In this document: in pieces, positions 1-6,707 of the stretch
Numbering within the stretch: position 1 is the stretch's first letter
Layout: the number at the start of each line of letters is the position of its first letter
The notes under the pieces: generated by a model
Databases searched by the model: none
The model's input: only the letters and a program-made list of their open reading frames with translations
Told to the model about the DNA's origin: nothing
Made by a program: the position numbers and the translations under genes
Source: CAZOWW01 sp964583765
Lineage (GTDB): Bacteria > Actinomycetota > Actinomycetes > Actinomycetales > Kineosporiaceae
NCBI GenBank assembly: GCA_964583765.1
Contig: CAZOWW010000179.1
Location: 1 to 8,800, forward strand
Direction of reading: 5' to 3'
DNA: 8,800 bases

Positions 1-117
1 GTCCGATCCGCACTGGTCTCCGGTCGTGCCGTGCCCTCCCCGCTGTCTGTCCTGTGGGTGGTGGCGGCTCTGTCCTGCCTCACTGCGCTCTGCACAGTCG
101 TCGCGATCGTCGGATAG
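1..117 (+). CDS. C-terminal end of a membrane protein (5' part outside window)
   Basis: Frame 1 is open from the first base to a TAG at 115-117 and gives 38 residues. The last 20 or so (from LSVLWVVAAL to VVAIVG) form one hydrophobic helix with almost no tail after it, as at the end of a polytopic transporter such as an MFS permease. The family cannot be named from one helix. A short inverted repeat follows the stop at once, consistent with a gene end. The same strand then carries the CLC gene after about 150 bases. Seen: open frame, hydrophobic segment, stop. Inferred: that it is a transporter. Confidence 0.55.
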   Translation, partial: VRSALVSGRAVPSPLSVLWVVAALSCLTALCTVVAIVG

Positions 118-122
118 GCATT

Positions 123-139
123 CGGGGTCTGGCGCCCCG
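123..139 (+). terminator. Short stem-loop after the first gene
   Basis: CGGGG at 123-127 pairs with CCCCG at 135-139 around a 7-base loop, six bases after the TAG stop. There is no T-run, as is common for actinobacterial terminators. The stem is only 5 bp, so this is a weak candidate. Confidence 0.3.
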
Positions 140-179
140 TGGCGGGACGATCTCAGCCGAGGGCACACCCGACGTGATT

Positions 180-222
180 CCCGGACGCCCGCCACCAACG
201 CGGTGCCCGGACGCCCGCCACC
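180..222. repeat. 17-bp direct repeat, two copies
   Basis: CCCGGACGCCCGCCACC occurs identically at 180-196 and 206-222, a 26-base period, in the gap upstream of the CLC gene and about 50 bases before its start codon. It could be a tandem operator or a slippage duplication. No neighbouring regulator gene explains it. Confidence 0.8.
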
Positions 223-270
223 CGCTGCGATGCTGAGGGTGCCCACCAGCCGTTCTGCGAGGAGCCCCGG

Positions 271-1677
271 GTGCCAAGGTCGAACGGTCCGGGCGGGACA
301 GGGGATCCCTCCCTGCACCGCCGTCGCACCCCGAGTCCGTTGATCCGCACGCGCCTGCCGTCCGCCCGGGGTGCCACCGAACAGCCGAACGCGACCGGTG
401 ACGGCGAGGCGCCGCTGACTCCGACCTTCTGGCTCCTGGTCGGGGCGACCGGCGTGGCGACCGGCCTGCTGGGCGTGGCGATGATGGTGCTGCTGCACGT
501 CGTCGAGTCATTGGCATTCGGCAGGGCAGCCCGGTTCCAGACGGCGGTCGAGGCGGCCTCGCCCCTGCGGCGCGTCGTCGTCCTGGTGCTGGCCGGACTG
601 GTCGGCGGACTCGGGTGGTTCGTCCTACGGCGGCTGACACTCGGCGAGAGCACCCACGTGGACGACGAGGTCTGGACAGGCACCGGGCGCCTGTCCTTCC
701 GGCGCAGCCTGGGCACGTCCACGCTCTCCGAGGTCGTCGTCGGCGCGGGCGCCTCGCTGGGACGGGAGGCGGCCCCCAAACTCCTGGGCGCAGCCACCGG
801 CAGCTTCCTAGCCCAGTGGCGGGGCCTGAGCGTCAGCCAGCGGCGCCTTCTCGTCTCGTGCGGCGGGGGCGCGGGCATGGCCGCGGTGTACAACGTGCCC
901 CTGGGCGGCGCGCTGATCACCGCCGAACTGCTCTACGGCAGCCTCGCCCTACCGGTCATCCTGCCCGCGCTCGCTTGCTCGGGCATCGCCACCGCCGTCG
1001 CCTGGGTGTACCTGCCGATCAGCCCCACCTACACCGACATCCCCGCCTACCCCGTGGGCTGGGTCCACCTGGTGTTCGCCATCGTGGCGGGCCCGGTGAT
1101 CGGGCTGGTCTCGGTCGGCTACATCCGGCTGATCGGCCTGGTCTCCCACTACCAGATCCGGGGCCGCTGGCTGATCCTCGCGCCGGCTGGGGCATTCACC
1201 CTGCTGGGCCTTCTGGCGATCGGATTCCCCCAGCTCCTCGGGAACGGCCAGGACCTGGCCCAGGACGTCTTCGGCCCTACGCCCGGCTCTTCCCTTGTCG
1301 TCCTCGCTGCCATGGCCGTCCTCAAACCCCTGGCGACCGCGCTGTGCCTGGGCAGCGGCGCCAACGGTGGCCTGTTCACACCGACGCTGGCCACGGGGGC
1401 CGCGCTGGGAGCCGTGCTCGGGAGTCTCTGGTCGCACCTGTGGCCGGGGACACCCATCGGCAGCTACGCCCTAATCGGCGCCTCCGCCCTGATCGGAGCC
1501 GCGATGCAGGCACCGTTGGCGGCCCTGGCCCTCGTCGTCGAGCTCACCCACACCGCCGACACCCTCATCGTGCCTCTCATCATCGCCACGATGCTGGCCA
1601 CCGCGGTCGCCCGCTACCTCGACGGGTACTCGATCTACTCCTCACGCCTGCCGGCCCAGTCCCCGCTGAGCTCCTGA
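271..1677 (+). CDS. CLC-family chloride channel / H+-Cl- antiporter-like protein
   Basis: An integral membrane protein of 468 residues in the usual bacterial CLC size range, expected to pass chloride or related anions across the cytoplasmic membrane. The GTG start is chosen because GAGGAG (259-264) lies 6 bases upstream. A 50-residue polar N-terminus precedes about ten hydrophobic segments. Family signatures are LGREAAPK (163-170), whose Glu166 matches the external gating glutamate of ClcA (E148); YNVPLGGALITAEL (207-220), matching the ClcA motif FNAPLAGILF; and GGLFTPTLATGAALG (366-380), matching GGIFAP. Two residues differ from the antiporter model: the position of the internal proton glutamate (ClcA E203) reads Leu220, and no tyrosine is visible where ClcA Y445 would fall (ELTHTADTLIVP, 424-435). 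The GSGIP selectivity motif is also not recognisable. By family knowledge this suggests a channel or a weakly coupled transporter. It stands alone on its strand. Confidence 0.92.
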   Translation: MPRSNGPGGTGDPSLHRRRTPSPLIRTRLPSARGATEQPNATGDGEAPLTPTFWLLVGATGVATGLLGVAMMVLLHVVESLAFGRAARFQTAVEAASPLRRVVVLVLAGLVGGLGWFVLRRLTLGESTHVDDEVWTGTGRLSFRRSLGTSTLSEVVVGAGASLGREAAPKLLGAATGSFLAQWRGLSVSQRRLLVSCGGGAGMAAVYNVPLGGALITAELLYGSLALPVILPALACSGIATAVAWVYLPISPTYTDIPAYPVGWVHLVFAIVAGPVIGLVSVGYIRLIGLVSHYQIRGRWLILAPAGAFTLLGLLAIGFPQLLGNGQDLAQDVFGPTPGSSLVVLAAMAVLKPLATALCLGSGANGGLFTPTLATGAALGAVLGSLWSHLWPGTPIGSYALIGASALIGAAMQAPLAALALVVELTHTADTLIVPLIIATMLATAVARYLDGYSIYSSRLPAQSPLSS

Positions 1678-1708
1678 TCGGGCAGCCCTCACGCGGTCGA
1701 GCAATCCC

Positions 1709-1729
1709 CCCCGGTGGCCGAGGGCGGGG
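1709..1729. terminator. Weak stem-loop between the convergent CLC and rhomboid-like genes
   Basis: CCCCG (1709-1713) and CGGGG (1725-1729) can pair around an 11-base loop, 32 bases after the CLC stop. There is no T-run and the stem is short. It is the only hairpin I found in the 199-base convergent gap 1678-1876, where a terminator is expected. Nothing else in that gap looks like a gene. Confidence 0.25.
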
Positions 1730-1876
1730 TGCCGTGACAACGGGGGCGCGGCGACCACCAAAGCGGCATCTGCACCATCCGCGACAGCACAGGTGCCTGG
1801 ACCACCAAGAAACTCCCCGCCGCCAAGGCACCGGCACAGCGACACCGGGAATCTCGGGGGCGAGCCGCACTGGCAG

Positions 1877-2545
1877 TCAGGGCCCGGGAGACGGTGCGGG
1901 TGCGGACGGCCCGGAGGCCGTCCGCACCGCGGCACCCACCAGGACGGACAACCCCAGCCCGAACGCCCAGGCCACGAGGTGCCCGAGGTCGGTGAACGAC
2001 CGGCCCACGGCGAGAACCCCGACCAGGGCCAGGGTGCCGCCGAGCACGGTCGGGCGCCGCCACCGCCTCGGGATGTACACCGTCAGCACCCCGAGGACCG
2101 CGACCAGGCCGTAGCTCACGCCGACATCCGTGGCCGTGGCCTCGGTGAGCGAGATCCGCCCCTTGGCGATCCCGGCGGTCAGCATCGTGGCGACGAACAG
2201 GCTCGCCCCGATGTGCCCGACCATCACCGTCACCACGGTCGCCGCCCGCCCCAGCCTGCGCTGCAGCGCACCCAGGGCCCACACCAACGGCCCAATGATC
2301 CACAACTGCATGACCGACGGTTCGACGAAAGCACTCACCACCAACACGTAGGGCGGGTGCTGCCGCAGGTTCACCAGATTCGTACTGCTGGCGACGACGA
2401 CCCGATGCGCCCTCTCCGACGCCATCAGGGCAAGCCACATCACCGTCCCAACAACCACGGCTCCGTAGACGAGCCCGACGTCCCGTCCCCGGCACCACCG
2501 CCGAACCCGCAGCCCGGGCCGACCGACAGCAGGAACAGGACTCAT
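1877..2545 (-). CDS. Rhomboid-like six-helix membrane protein
   Basis: 222 residues from the ATG at 2545-2543. About six hydrophobic segments are visible, near residues 24-42, 78-95, 103-122, 142-158, 166-181 and 186-205. The layout resembles actinobacterial rhomboid-like proteins: GHIGAS (110-115), DVGVSYG (140-146) and TDLGHLVAWAFGL (185-197). In intramembrane rhomboid proteases a serine in helix 4 (GxSG) works with a histidine in helix 6. Here Ser144 and His189 sit in matching places, but the serine motif reads GVSYG, so proteolysis is possible and not shown. The in-frame ORF extends upstream to 2659, but that stretch is polar, arginine-rich and overlaps another small ORF. The chosen ATG overlaps the TGA of that 20-codon ORF (ATGA), which suggests coupled translation. 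The gene lies 122 bases behind the chemoreceptor gene on the same strand and is convergent with the CLC gene. Confidence 0.7.
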   Translation of the reverse strand: MSPVPAVGRPGLRVRRWCRGRDVGLVYGAVVVGTVMWLALMASERAHRVVVASSTNLVNLRQHPPYVLVVSAFVEPSVMQLWIIGPLVWALGALQRRLGRAATVVTVMVGHIGASLFVATMLTAGIAKGRISLTEATATDVGVSYGLVAVLGVLTVYIPRRWRRPTVLGGTLALVGVLAVGRSFTDLGHLVAWAFGLGLSVLVGAAVRTASGPSAPAPSPGP

Positions 2546-2604
2546 CGCCACACCGACCAGGCGGCCACCACGGCGAACCTCCTGCTCACCCCACGGACTG
2601 TCAT
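2542..2604 (-). CDS. Possible 20-residue leader ORF coupled to the rhomboid-like gene
   Basis: An ATG at 2604-2602, preceded by GGGAG-like purines, opens a 20-codon frame (MTVRGVSRRFAVVAAWSVWR) that ends in TGA at 2544-2542, overlapping the ATG of the rhomboid-like gene by two bases as ATGA. An AGGAGG lies inside it but too far from the ATG at 2545 to be its SD, so the downstream gene may depend on ribosomes that finish this ORF. Alternatively it is the true N-terminus displaced by a frameshift, or chance. The peptide resembles nothing I know. Confidence 0.3.
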   Translation of the reverse strand: MTVRGVSRRFAVVAAWSVWR

Positions 2605-2667
2605 GGTCCCCACTCTCCCAGCGCGGATGCCGCCGGCCGGGACCGGTCGCGCCCGCCACTGGAGCAT

Positions 2668-4056
2668 TCAGACGCTGAGGTCCCGAGTCCAGGCGAGGAG
2701 GAGATTCGTCAGGGTCTCGACCGCTCCGGTGTAGCCATCCTGTGCCATGAGGTGCCGCTTCGCCTCGGCCAGCCGGCCTCCGTCGACCGCGACAAGCACA
2801 GCAGCGGTCTCCCGGTGGAAGGCGGCATGGGCATCGATGATGGGTCCCAGCAGGGCAGGCTCGGTGATCCCCCGCGCCTCACCGTGCAGCCATCGTCCGA
2901 AGTCGCAGGCATCGTCACGGGCGACCACCGCGAGATCGGTACCGGGCTCGACGCGCCCCGCGGCGACCGCGGTGCGCAGTCGCTGCTTCCACTGGGCGTG
3001 GGCGGTGATGGCGGCGCGAACGGGATGCCGCTCGCGGCGGCCGTCCAGCAACGAACCGACCACCGCGCGCTGTTCCTCGACCGCTGCGGCAAGCCGTTCG
3101 GTACGCGTGCGTGCGGCATGCGTGGCTTCGTTGGTGCGCCGGGCCGCCTCCGTGGTGACGATGATTCCGGTGTCGAGGTCGGCCGCCGCGGCCGCGGCCT
3201 GGTTCGCCGACCGAGTGATCTCGGCGATTACGGCGGACTGCTCCTCCGTGGCGGCCGCGATGGACTGTTGCAGGACGTCGATGTTCTTGAAGACGTTCGA
3301 GATCTCCTCCACGGCGGCCCGGACGGACTGGCTCTCCGTGACCAGGCCTCTCAGCTGCTCGGTGATGGTGTGGGTCGCCTCGTCCGTCTCCATGGCCAGT
3401 TGCTTCACCTCCTCCGCGACGATGGCGAATCCCTTGCCGGCATTTCCGGCCCGGGCGGCCTCGATCGTGGCGTTCAGCGCGAGGAGCTTGGTCTGGGCGG
3501 CGATGGTCTCGATGGTCCGCACCACATCGTCGATGTGTTCCATGGAGGCGACCAGACGCAGGGTGGAGTCCTTGACCTCCACCACCTGCCCGTCCGCCTG
3601 GGACGTCACCTGCGTGGCCTGCGCCGCGCTGCGGGCGACCTCGTGCATGGTCGCGGTCATCTCCTCGGCGGCCGAGGCCACGGACGTGGCGCTGTCCGAG
3701 ACCTGTCGACTCGCCCCCTGCACACCGTTCGCGGCCGATTCGCTCTCCTGCGTGACTTCCTCCACCAGGATCACGAAATCGCTGAGGTCCTGGGTCACGA
3801 GCCCGATGTCCTCGCTCTGACCGGCCGCCCGGATGAGGACCTCACGCCGCTTCTGATCGGCACCGGCCTCCGGCACGCACCGACGGGTGGGAGCGGCAGT
3901 GCGACGGGACAGCAGGAGGACGGTCGCGACCACCAACACCCAGCAGGCGATCCCCCAGATCCACCCCAAGCGTCCACCCACCCCACAGATCGCCGTCCCA
4001 CCTGCGATGAACAGTCCGATCGGGCTCGAGACCATGGGCTCGTTCCGCACGCGCAT
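2668..4056 (-). CDS. Methyl-accepting chemotaxis-type receptor with C-terminal CZB zinc-binding domain
   Basis: 462 residues. Two short hydrophobic segments (about 11-29 and 31-50) have practically no extracytoplasmic loop and no HAMP domain. A long alanine-rich coiled coil follows (about 90-335), with the conserved hairpin tip at 185-221: AAQTKLLALNATIEAARAG, then GKGFAIVAEEVKQLA. This tip binds CheA and CheW in chemotaxis systems. The C-terminus is a CZB domain (about 340-460) with the expected 3-His/1-Cys zinc ligands: His353, Cys384 (CDFGRWL), His410 and His414. In Helicobacter TlpD and E. coli DgcZ this domain senses hypochlorous acid or zinc, so an intracellular zinc or oxidant signal is likely here. 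I prefer the ATG at 4056, with GGGGGTGG just upstream, over a TTG at 4086 that lacks an SD. No cheA, cheW or cheR gene is in the window. Confidence 0.9.
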   Translation of the reverse strand: MRVRNEPMVSSPIGLFIAGGTAICGVGGRLGWIWGIACWVLVVATVLLLSRRTAAPTRRCVPEAGADQKRREVLIRAAGQSEDIGLVTQDLSDFVILVEEVTQESESAANGVQGASRQVSDSATSVASAAEEMTATMHEVARSAAQATQVTSQADGQVVEVKDSTLRLVASMEHIDDVVRTIETIAAQTKLLALNATIEAARAGNAGKGFAIVAEEVKQLAMETDEATHTITEQLRGLVTESQSVRAAVEEISNVFKNIDVLQQSIAAATEEQSAVIAEITRSANQAAAAAADLDTGIIVTTEAARRTNEATHAARTRTERLAAAVEEQRAVVGSLLDGRRERHPVRAAITAHAQWKQRLRTAVAAGRVEPGTDLAVVARDDACDFGRWLHGEARGITEPALLGPIIDAHAAFHRETAAVLVAVDGGRLAEAKRHLMAQDGYTGAVETLTNLLLAWTRDLSV

Positions 4057-4103
4057 GTCCACCCCCAGAGTCCGAGACCTAGCCAATGGGTCGACACCTA
4101 GGA

Positions 4104-4130
4104 TGATCGGCTGAAATGCGGGCCAGTCGA
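4104..4130 (-). promoter_or_regulatory. Possible flagellar-sigma (FliA/WhiG-type) promoter of the receptor gene
   Basis: On the - strand GCCGATCA (4111-4104) matches seven of eight bases of the -10 box GCCGATAA used by FliA/WhiG-type sigma factors. Sixteen bases upstream is TCG (4130-4128), near the TCA reported for motile Actinoplanes. The box lies 47 bases before the ATG at 4056. The -35 match is weak, so this rests on the -10 box and the type of gene. Confidence 0.35.
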
Positions 4131-4201
4131 AAGAGCATCCAACCGGGAGAACCGCGGGACTCCCGAGGGCCCCTCGACCCGGACGCCCTGCGCCAGGGTG
4201 C

Positions 4202-4702
4202 CTATGGGTGGTGCGGTGGGTGGGCGGGAGGTGGCGGGATGGTCGCGATGCCCGGCGCGGGTTCTGGCCAGACCAGCAGCACGGGGCAGGGGGCGTGGTC
4301 GACGACGAACCGGTTGGGCGGTCCCAGGCTGCGGGGCCCCAACCGGGTGCGGTCCCCGTCCCGGGCCAGGATCAGCAGGTCGGCGCCCTCGGCGGCGGCG
4401 ACGACCTCCCGTTCGAGGCGTCCGGAGCGTTCCAGGCGCCAGCAGGGGCGCCCCAGGCGTTGGGCCGCGGCATCCAGGAGGTCAGTGGCGGAGGTGGCGC
4501 TGAGGTCTTCCACCCGGGTGCCGGGGTCGCGTTCGCGGTGGCCGCGTCCGAGCAGGCCCGCGTAGGAGCCACGTGCGATGCCCGGCACGTCGCGGCCGCC
4601 AACATGGAGCAGGACGATTTCCTGGCCCTCGGGTGCGTGTCGTCGGGCTGCGTCCACGCAGGCGGGCCAGGTGCCTTCGACGACCCAGGCGATCACGGTC
4701 AT
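4202..4702 (-). CDS. Universal stress protein (UspA family)
   Basis: 166 residues, one Usp domain. The ATG at 4702 is fixed by GGAGG (4716-4712) nine bases upstream. The opening beta strand MTVIAWVVEGTW, the strand LLHVGG and the strand ADLLILARDGD (107-117) fit the alpha/beta fold. The nucleotide-loop region reads LGPRSLGPPNRF, then HAPCPVLLV (136-144). The usual G-x2-G-x9-G-S/T end is altered: proline stands where Ser or Thr normally contacts phosphate, so ATP binding is uncertain. A proline-rich tail follows. The SD sits inside the upstream permease-like ORF, whose stop is 5 bases before this ATG, so the two were one operon. By that context this Usp probably served a membrane transporter. 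Ends in TAG at 4204-4202. Confidence 0.85.
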   Translation of the reverse strand: MTVIAWVVEGTWPACVDAARRHAPEGQEIVLLHVGGRDVPGIARGSYAGLLGRGHRERDPGTRVEDLSATSATDLLDAAAQRLGRPCWRLERSGRLEREVVAAAEGADLLILARDGDRTRLGPRSLGPPNRFVVDHAPCPVLLVWPEPAPGIATIPPPPAHPPHHP

Positions 4703-4707
4703 GGATA

Positions 4708-4869
4708 TCAACCTCCGAAGGTGCGCAGCGAGACCCACAGTGCCACCACAGCCAGGACCAGAGCAGCGGGTACGACGAGCAGGCCCAGTCGGGTGAACTC
4801 AGCCAGGTCGACCTCGGCGTCGTGCTCTTCCACGATGCGCCGCCCGCGGCACGAGGGCAGGTCCGGCAC
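4708..4869 (-). pseudogene. C-terminal remnant of an ArsB/SLC13-like permease
   Basis: A 53-codon frame (possible GTG at 4869, no SD) ends in TGA five bases before the universal stress gene. Residues 12-25 are charged (IVEEHDAEVDLAEF). They lead into one strong hydrophobic helix (LGLLVVPAALVLAVVALWV, 28-46) and a short tail. This matches my memory of the C-terminal segment of actinobacterial ArsB/SLC13-type permeases (charged linker, RLGLL-x-xP, last helix). The other ten or so helices are absent: upstream lies the end of the serine recombinase (4902). The likely reading is a permease cut off by insertion or deletion at about 4850-4900. The alternative is a genuine small membrane protein of 42-53 residues, using the internal GTG at residue 13. 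It remains in frame and could still be translated. Confidence 0.5.
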
Positions 4870-4901
4870 TAATGATCAACCGTGCGAGGCCGGAGAGGCG
4901 G

Positions 4902-6707
4902 TCAACGTGTCCCAACTACTTCCCCGCCCCCACGAGTGAGATGGCACCCGCGATGGTCAAGCTGGGTTGTGGGGATGCGGGGTTCGTCGATCCTCGGACA
5001 CAGACCGTAGCCCATACCTGATAGGTCCGGTTGAGTTCGGACCTGGACGGTGTGGGCTTCGTGCATGTAGGTGAGGGTGAGTCCTAGGCGCCGGTAGATC
5101 GCGGCCTTGTCCGCCGGGTCGGCGCTGCGCAGGACGCTCACGAGGTCACCCAGGGCGGTGACCAGGTGTTCGAGGTCCCCGGAAGTCATGCGGGTGGTGC
5201 CGGTGGCCTGGCGCAGTTGGTGCTCGGCCACGGCGCGGCGGGCGGTGATCTCGGCGGTCCAGGTCGCGATGAGCGCGGGGTCGGTGCCGGCTTCCAGGGC
5301 GGCGCGGTAGCGGGCCAGGTGCCGGTCACAGTCGGTGATCGCGCGGCGGTCGGCCTCGGCCTGCAACTCCCCCGCGCTGGCCGCGGTGCTCGTGGTGCTG
5401 GCGTGGGCGAGCTGATCCAGGGTCCCGGCCAGGCGCTGGGGGGCGAAGACCTGGGCGAGCCAGGCATCGATGGGCTCCAAGACGGCGGCTTCGCGCAGGT
5501 ACACGTTGCCGGGGTGCTCGAGGTGGTGGGCCTGGCGGTACTCGGCCGGGTAGCGGCACCGGTAGTAGGGCTGGGCGTTGACCCAGTGGCTGTTCATGCG
5601 CCGCTGACAGGCCCCGCACCAGACCAGTCCCTGGAACACGTACTCGTGCCGGGTGCGGTAGGTCTTGCGCTGCACCGGGCGGTCGGTGCCCGCGGCGATG
5701 ATCTGTTGGGTGGTCTCGAAGTCCTCTGCCGAGATGAGTGCCTCGTGCACGGGGTTCTCGGACCAGATCCAGCGCTCGGGGGTGTTGCGGGCCAGGCGGG
5801 TGGTGTGGCCCAGGGCGACGTCCTCGACGTCCAGGAGCACTTCCTCGCGGCGTTGCCGGTTCCAGACCTGCCTGCCCGTGTAGCGCGGGTTCCGCAGGAT
5901 GACGGCGATCGCGCTCTTGCACCAGGCGAGCCCGTCGCGGTGGGGGTTGCGGGCACGGTCGTACCCGGAGGGGCTGGGGATGCCTTCGCGGGTGAGGGTC
6001 TCGGCGATCGCGTACAGGCCTGAGCCGGCGAGGTACATCGTGAAGATGCGCTGGACGACGGGGGCGGTCAGGGGGTCGGGTTCCAGTCGGTGCAGGCGCT
6101 TGCCGTCGGCGGCCTTGCCCGGGTTCGGGTGCACCCCAGCATCCGCGAGGCGGTAGCCGTACGGGGGCCGCCCGCCCAGGAACCGGCCCTCCGTGGAGGC
6201 CTGGGCGGCCGTGGACGCCCGGACCCGGATCTTGATGCGGTTGCGTTCGCCCTTGCTCATCCCGCCGTACAGGGCCATGACCAGGTCGTGGGCGTCGCTG
6301 CCCGGGTCGATCGCCCCGCCGACCTCCGGGACCCACAGGCCCACCCCGTAGTGCACGAACAGCGGGAACGTCAGGCCGAACTGGTTGCCGTAGAACGCCC
6401 GCTGCGGCTCCCCGATCACCACGGCCTCGAAGCCCCGATCGGGGTCCTTGAGGGCCTCCAGCAGCGCGGCGGCCTGCGGGCGTCGCTTCCAGGGCAGCGA
6501 CCGCGACAGGCCGATGTCGAAGTACTCCTTCACGATTATCCCGCCGACCGGCTCGATCAGGCTCAGCGCGCGGGCCAGCTGCCAGTTCTTCGAGGCCTGG
6601 GGGTCCTGCTGGTCCTCCGTGGACACCCGGCCGCAGAACGCGAACAACATCGTCGCGGGGGCCACGGACGGACGGGCAAAGGAGGGCGGGATGGCGGGCG
6701 GGGTCAT
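4902..6707 (-). CDS. Large serine recombinase / integrase
   Basis: 601 residues; cuts and rejoins DNA through a phosphoserine link at specific att-type sites. The ATG at 6707 has GGAGG four bases upstream. The N-terminal resolvase domain (about 20-165) carries FCGRVSTEDQQ with nucleophile Ser29, the conserved arginine in EPQRAFYG (101-107), and GGMSKGERNRIKIR (148-161). The Recombinase domain (about 175-355) includes LGGRPPYGYRL (177-187). A zinc ribbon follows with CGAC (364-367) and C384 in YYRCRYPAEY; the last ligand is probably His395 or His398. Then comes a coiled-coil region (about 440-545). Length and domain order match functional members and no catalytic residue is missing. It overlaps the upstream 88-codon gene by four bases (ATGA), so they are cotranslated. 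The C-terminal tail (RIDEPRIPTTQLDHRG) may be encoded by DNA at or beyond an att site. A truncated permease lies just downstream. Confidence 0.93.
   Translation of the reverse strand: MTPPAIPPSFARPSVAPATMLFAFCGRVSTEDQQDPQASKNWQLARALSLIEPVGGIIVKEYFDIGLSRSLPWKRRPQAAALLEALKDPDRGFEAVVIGEPQRAFYGNQFGLTFPLFVHYGVGLWVPEVGGAIDPGSDAHDLVMALYGGMSKGERNRIKIRVRASTAAQASTEGRFLGGRPPYGYRLADAGVHPNPGKAADGKRLHRLEPDPLTAPVVQRIFTMYLAGSGLYAIAETLTREGIPSPSGYDRARNPHRDGLAWCKSAIAVILRNPRYTGRQVWNRQRREEVLLDVEDVALGHTTRLARNTPERWIWSENPVHEALISAEDFETTQQIIAAGTDRPVQRKTYRTRHEYVFQGLVWCGACQRRMNSHWVNAQPYYRCRYPAEYRQAHHLEHPGNVYLREAAVLEPIDAWLAQVFAPQRLAGTLDQLAHASTTSTAASAGELQAEADRRAITDCDRHLARYRAALEAGTDPALIATWTAEITARRAVAEHQLRQATGTTRMTSGDLEHLVTALGDLVSVLRSADPADKAAIYRRLGLTLTYMHEAHTVQVRTQPDLSGMGYGLCPRIDEPRIPTTQLDHRGCHLTRGGGEVVGTR
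5023..5044. repeat. 7-bp inverted repeat inside the recombinase 3' end
   Basis: AGGTCCG (5023-5029) and CGGACCT (5038-5044) are a perfect inverted repeat with 8 bases between. Serine recombinase att sites are imperfect inverted repeats that often lie close to the int gene. The octamer AGGTCCGG also occurs at 4859-4866 and 7000-7007. The repeat lies in coding sequence, so codon constraint or chance may explain it. Confidence 0.4.

Noticed and set aside
1741..1876. Protein-like phrase (CTIRDSTGAWTTKK) on the + strand after the CLC gene
   Set aside because: Very short frame without a start or SD; too little to call a gene remnant.
615..2114. Long + strand ORF overlapping the CLC gene and its downstream gap
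   Set aside because: It is a shadow frame: arginine- and proline-rich low-complexity text, while the other frame holds clear CLC motifs.
4057..4086. Upstream TTG start for the chemoreceptor
   Set aside because: No SD before it, while the ATG at 4056 has a G-rich SD-like run just upstream. It cannot be excluded.
2752..4101. Long + strand ORFs opposite the chemoreceptor gene
   Set aside because: Antisense shadows with biased composition; the receptor hairpin and CZB motifs are on the - strand.
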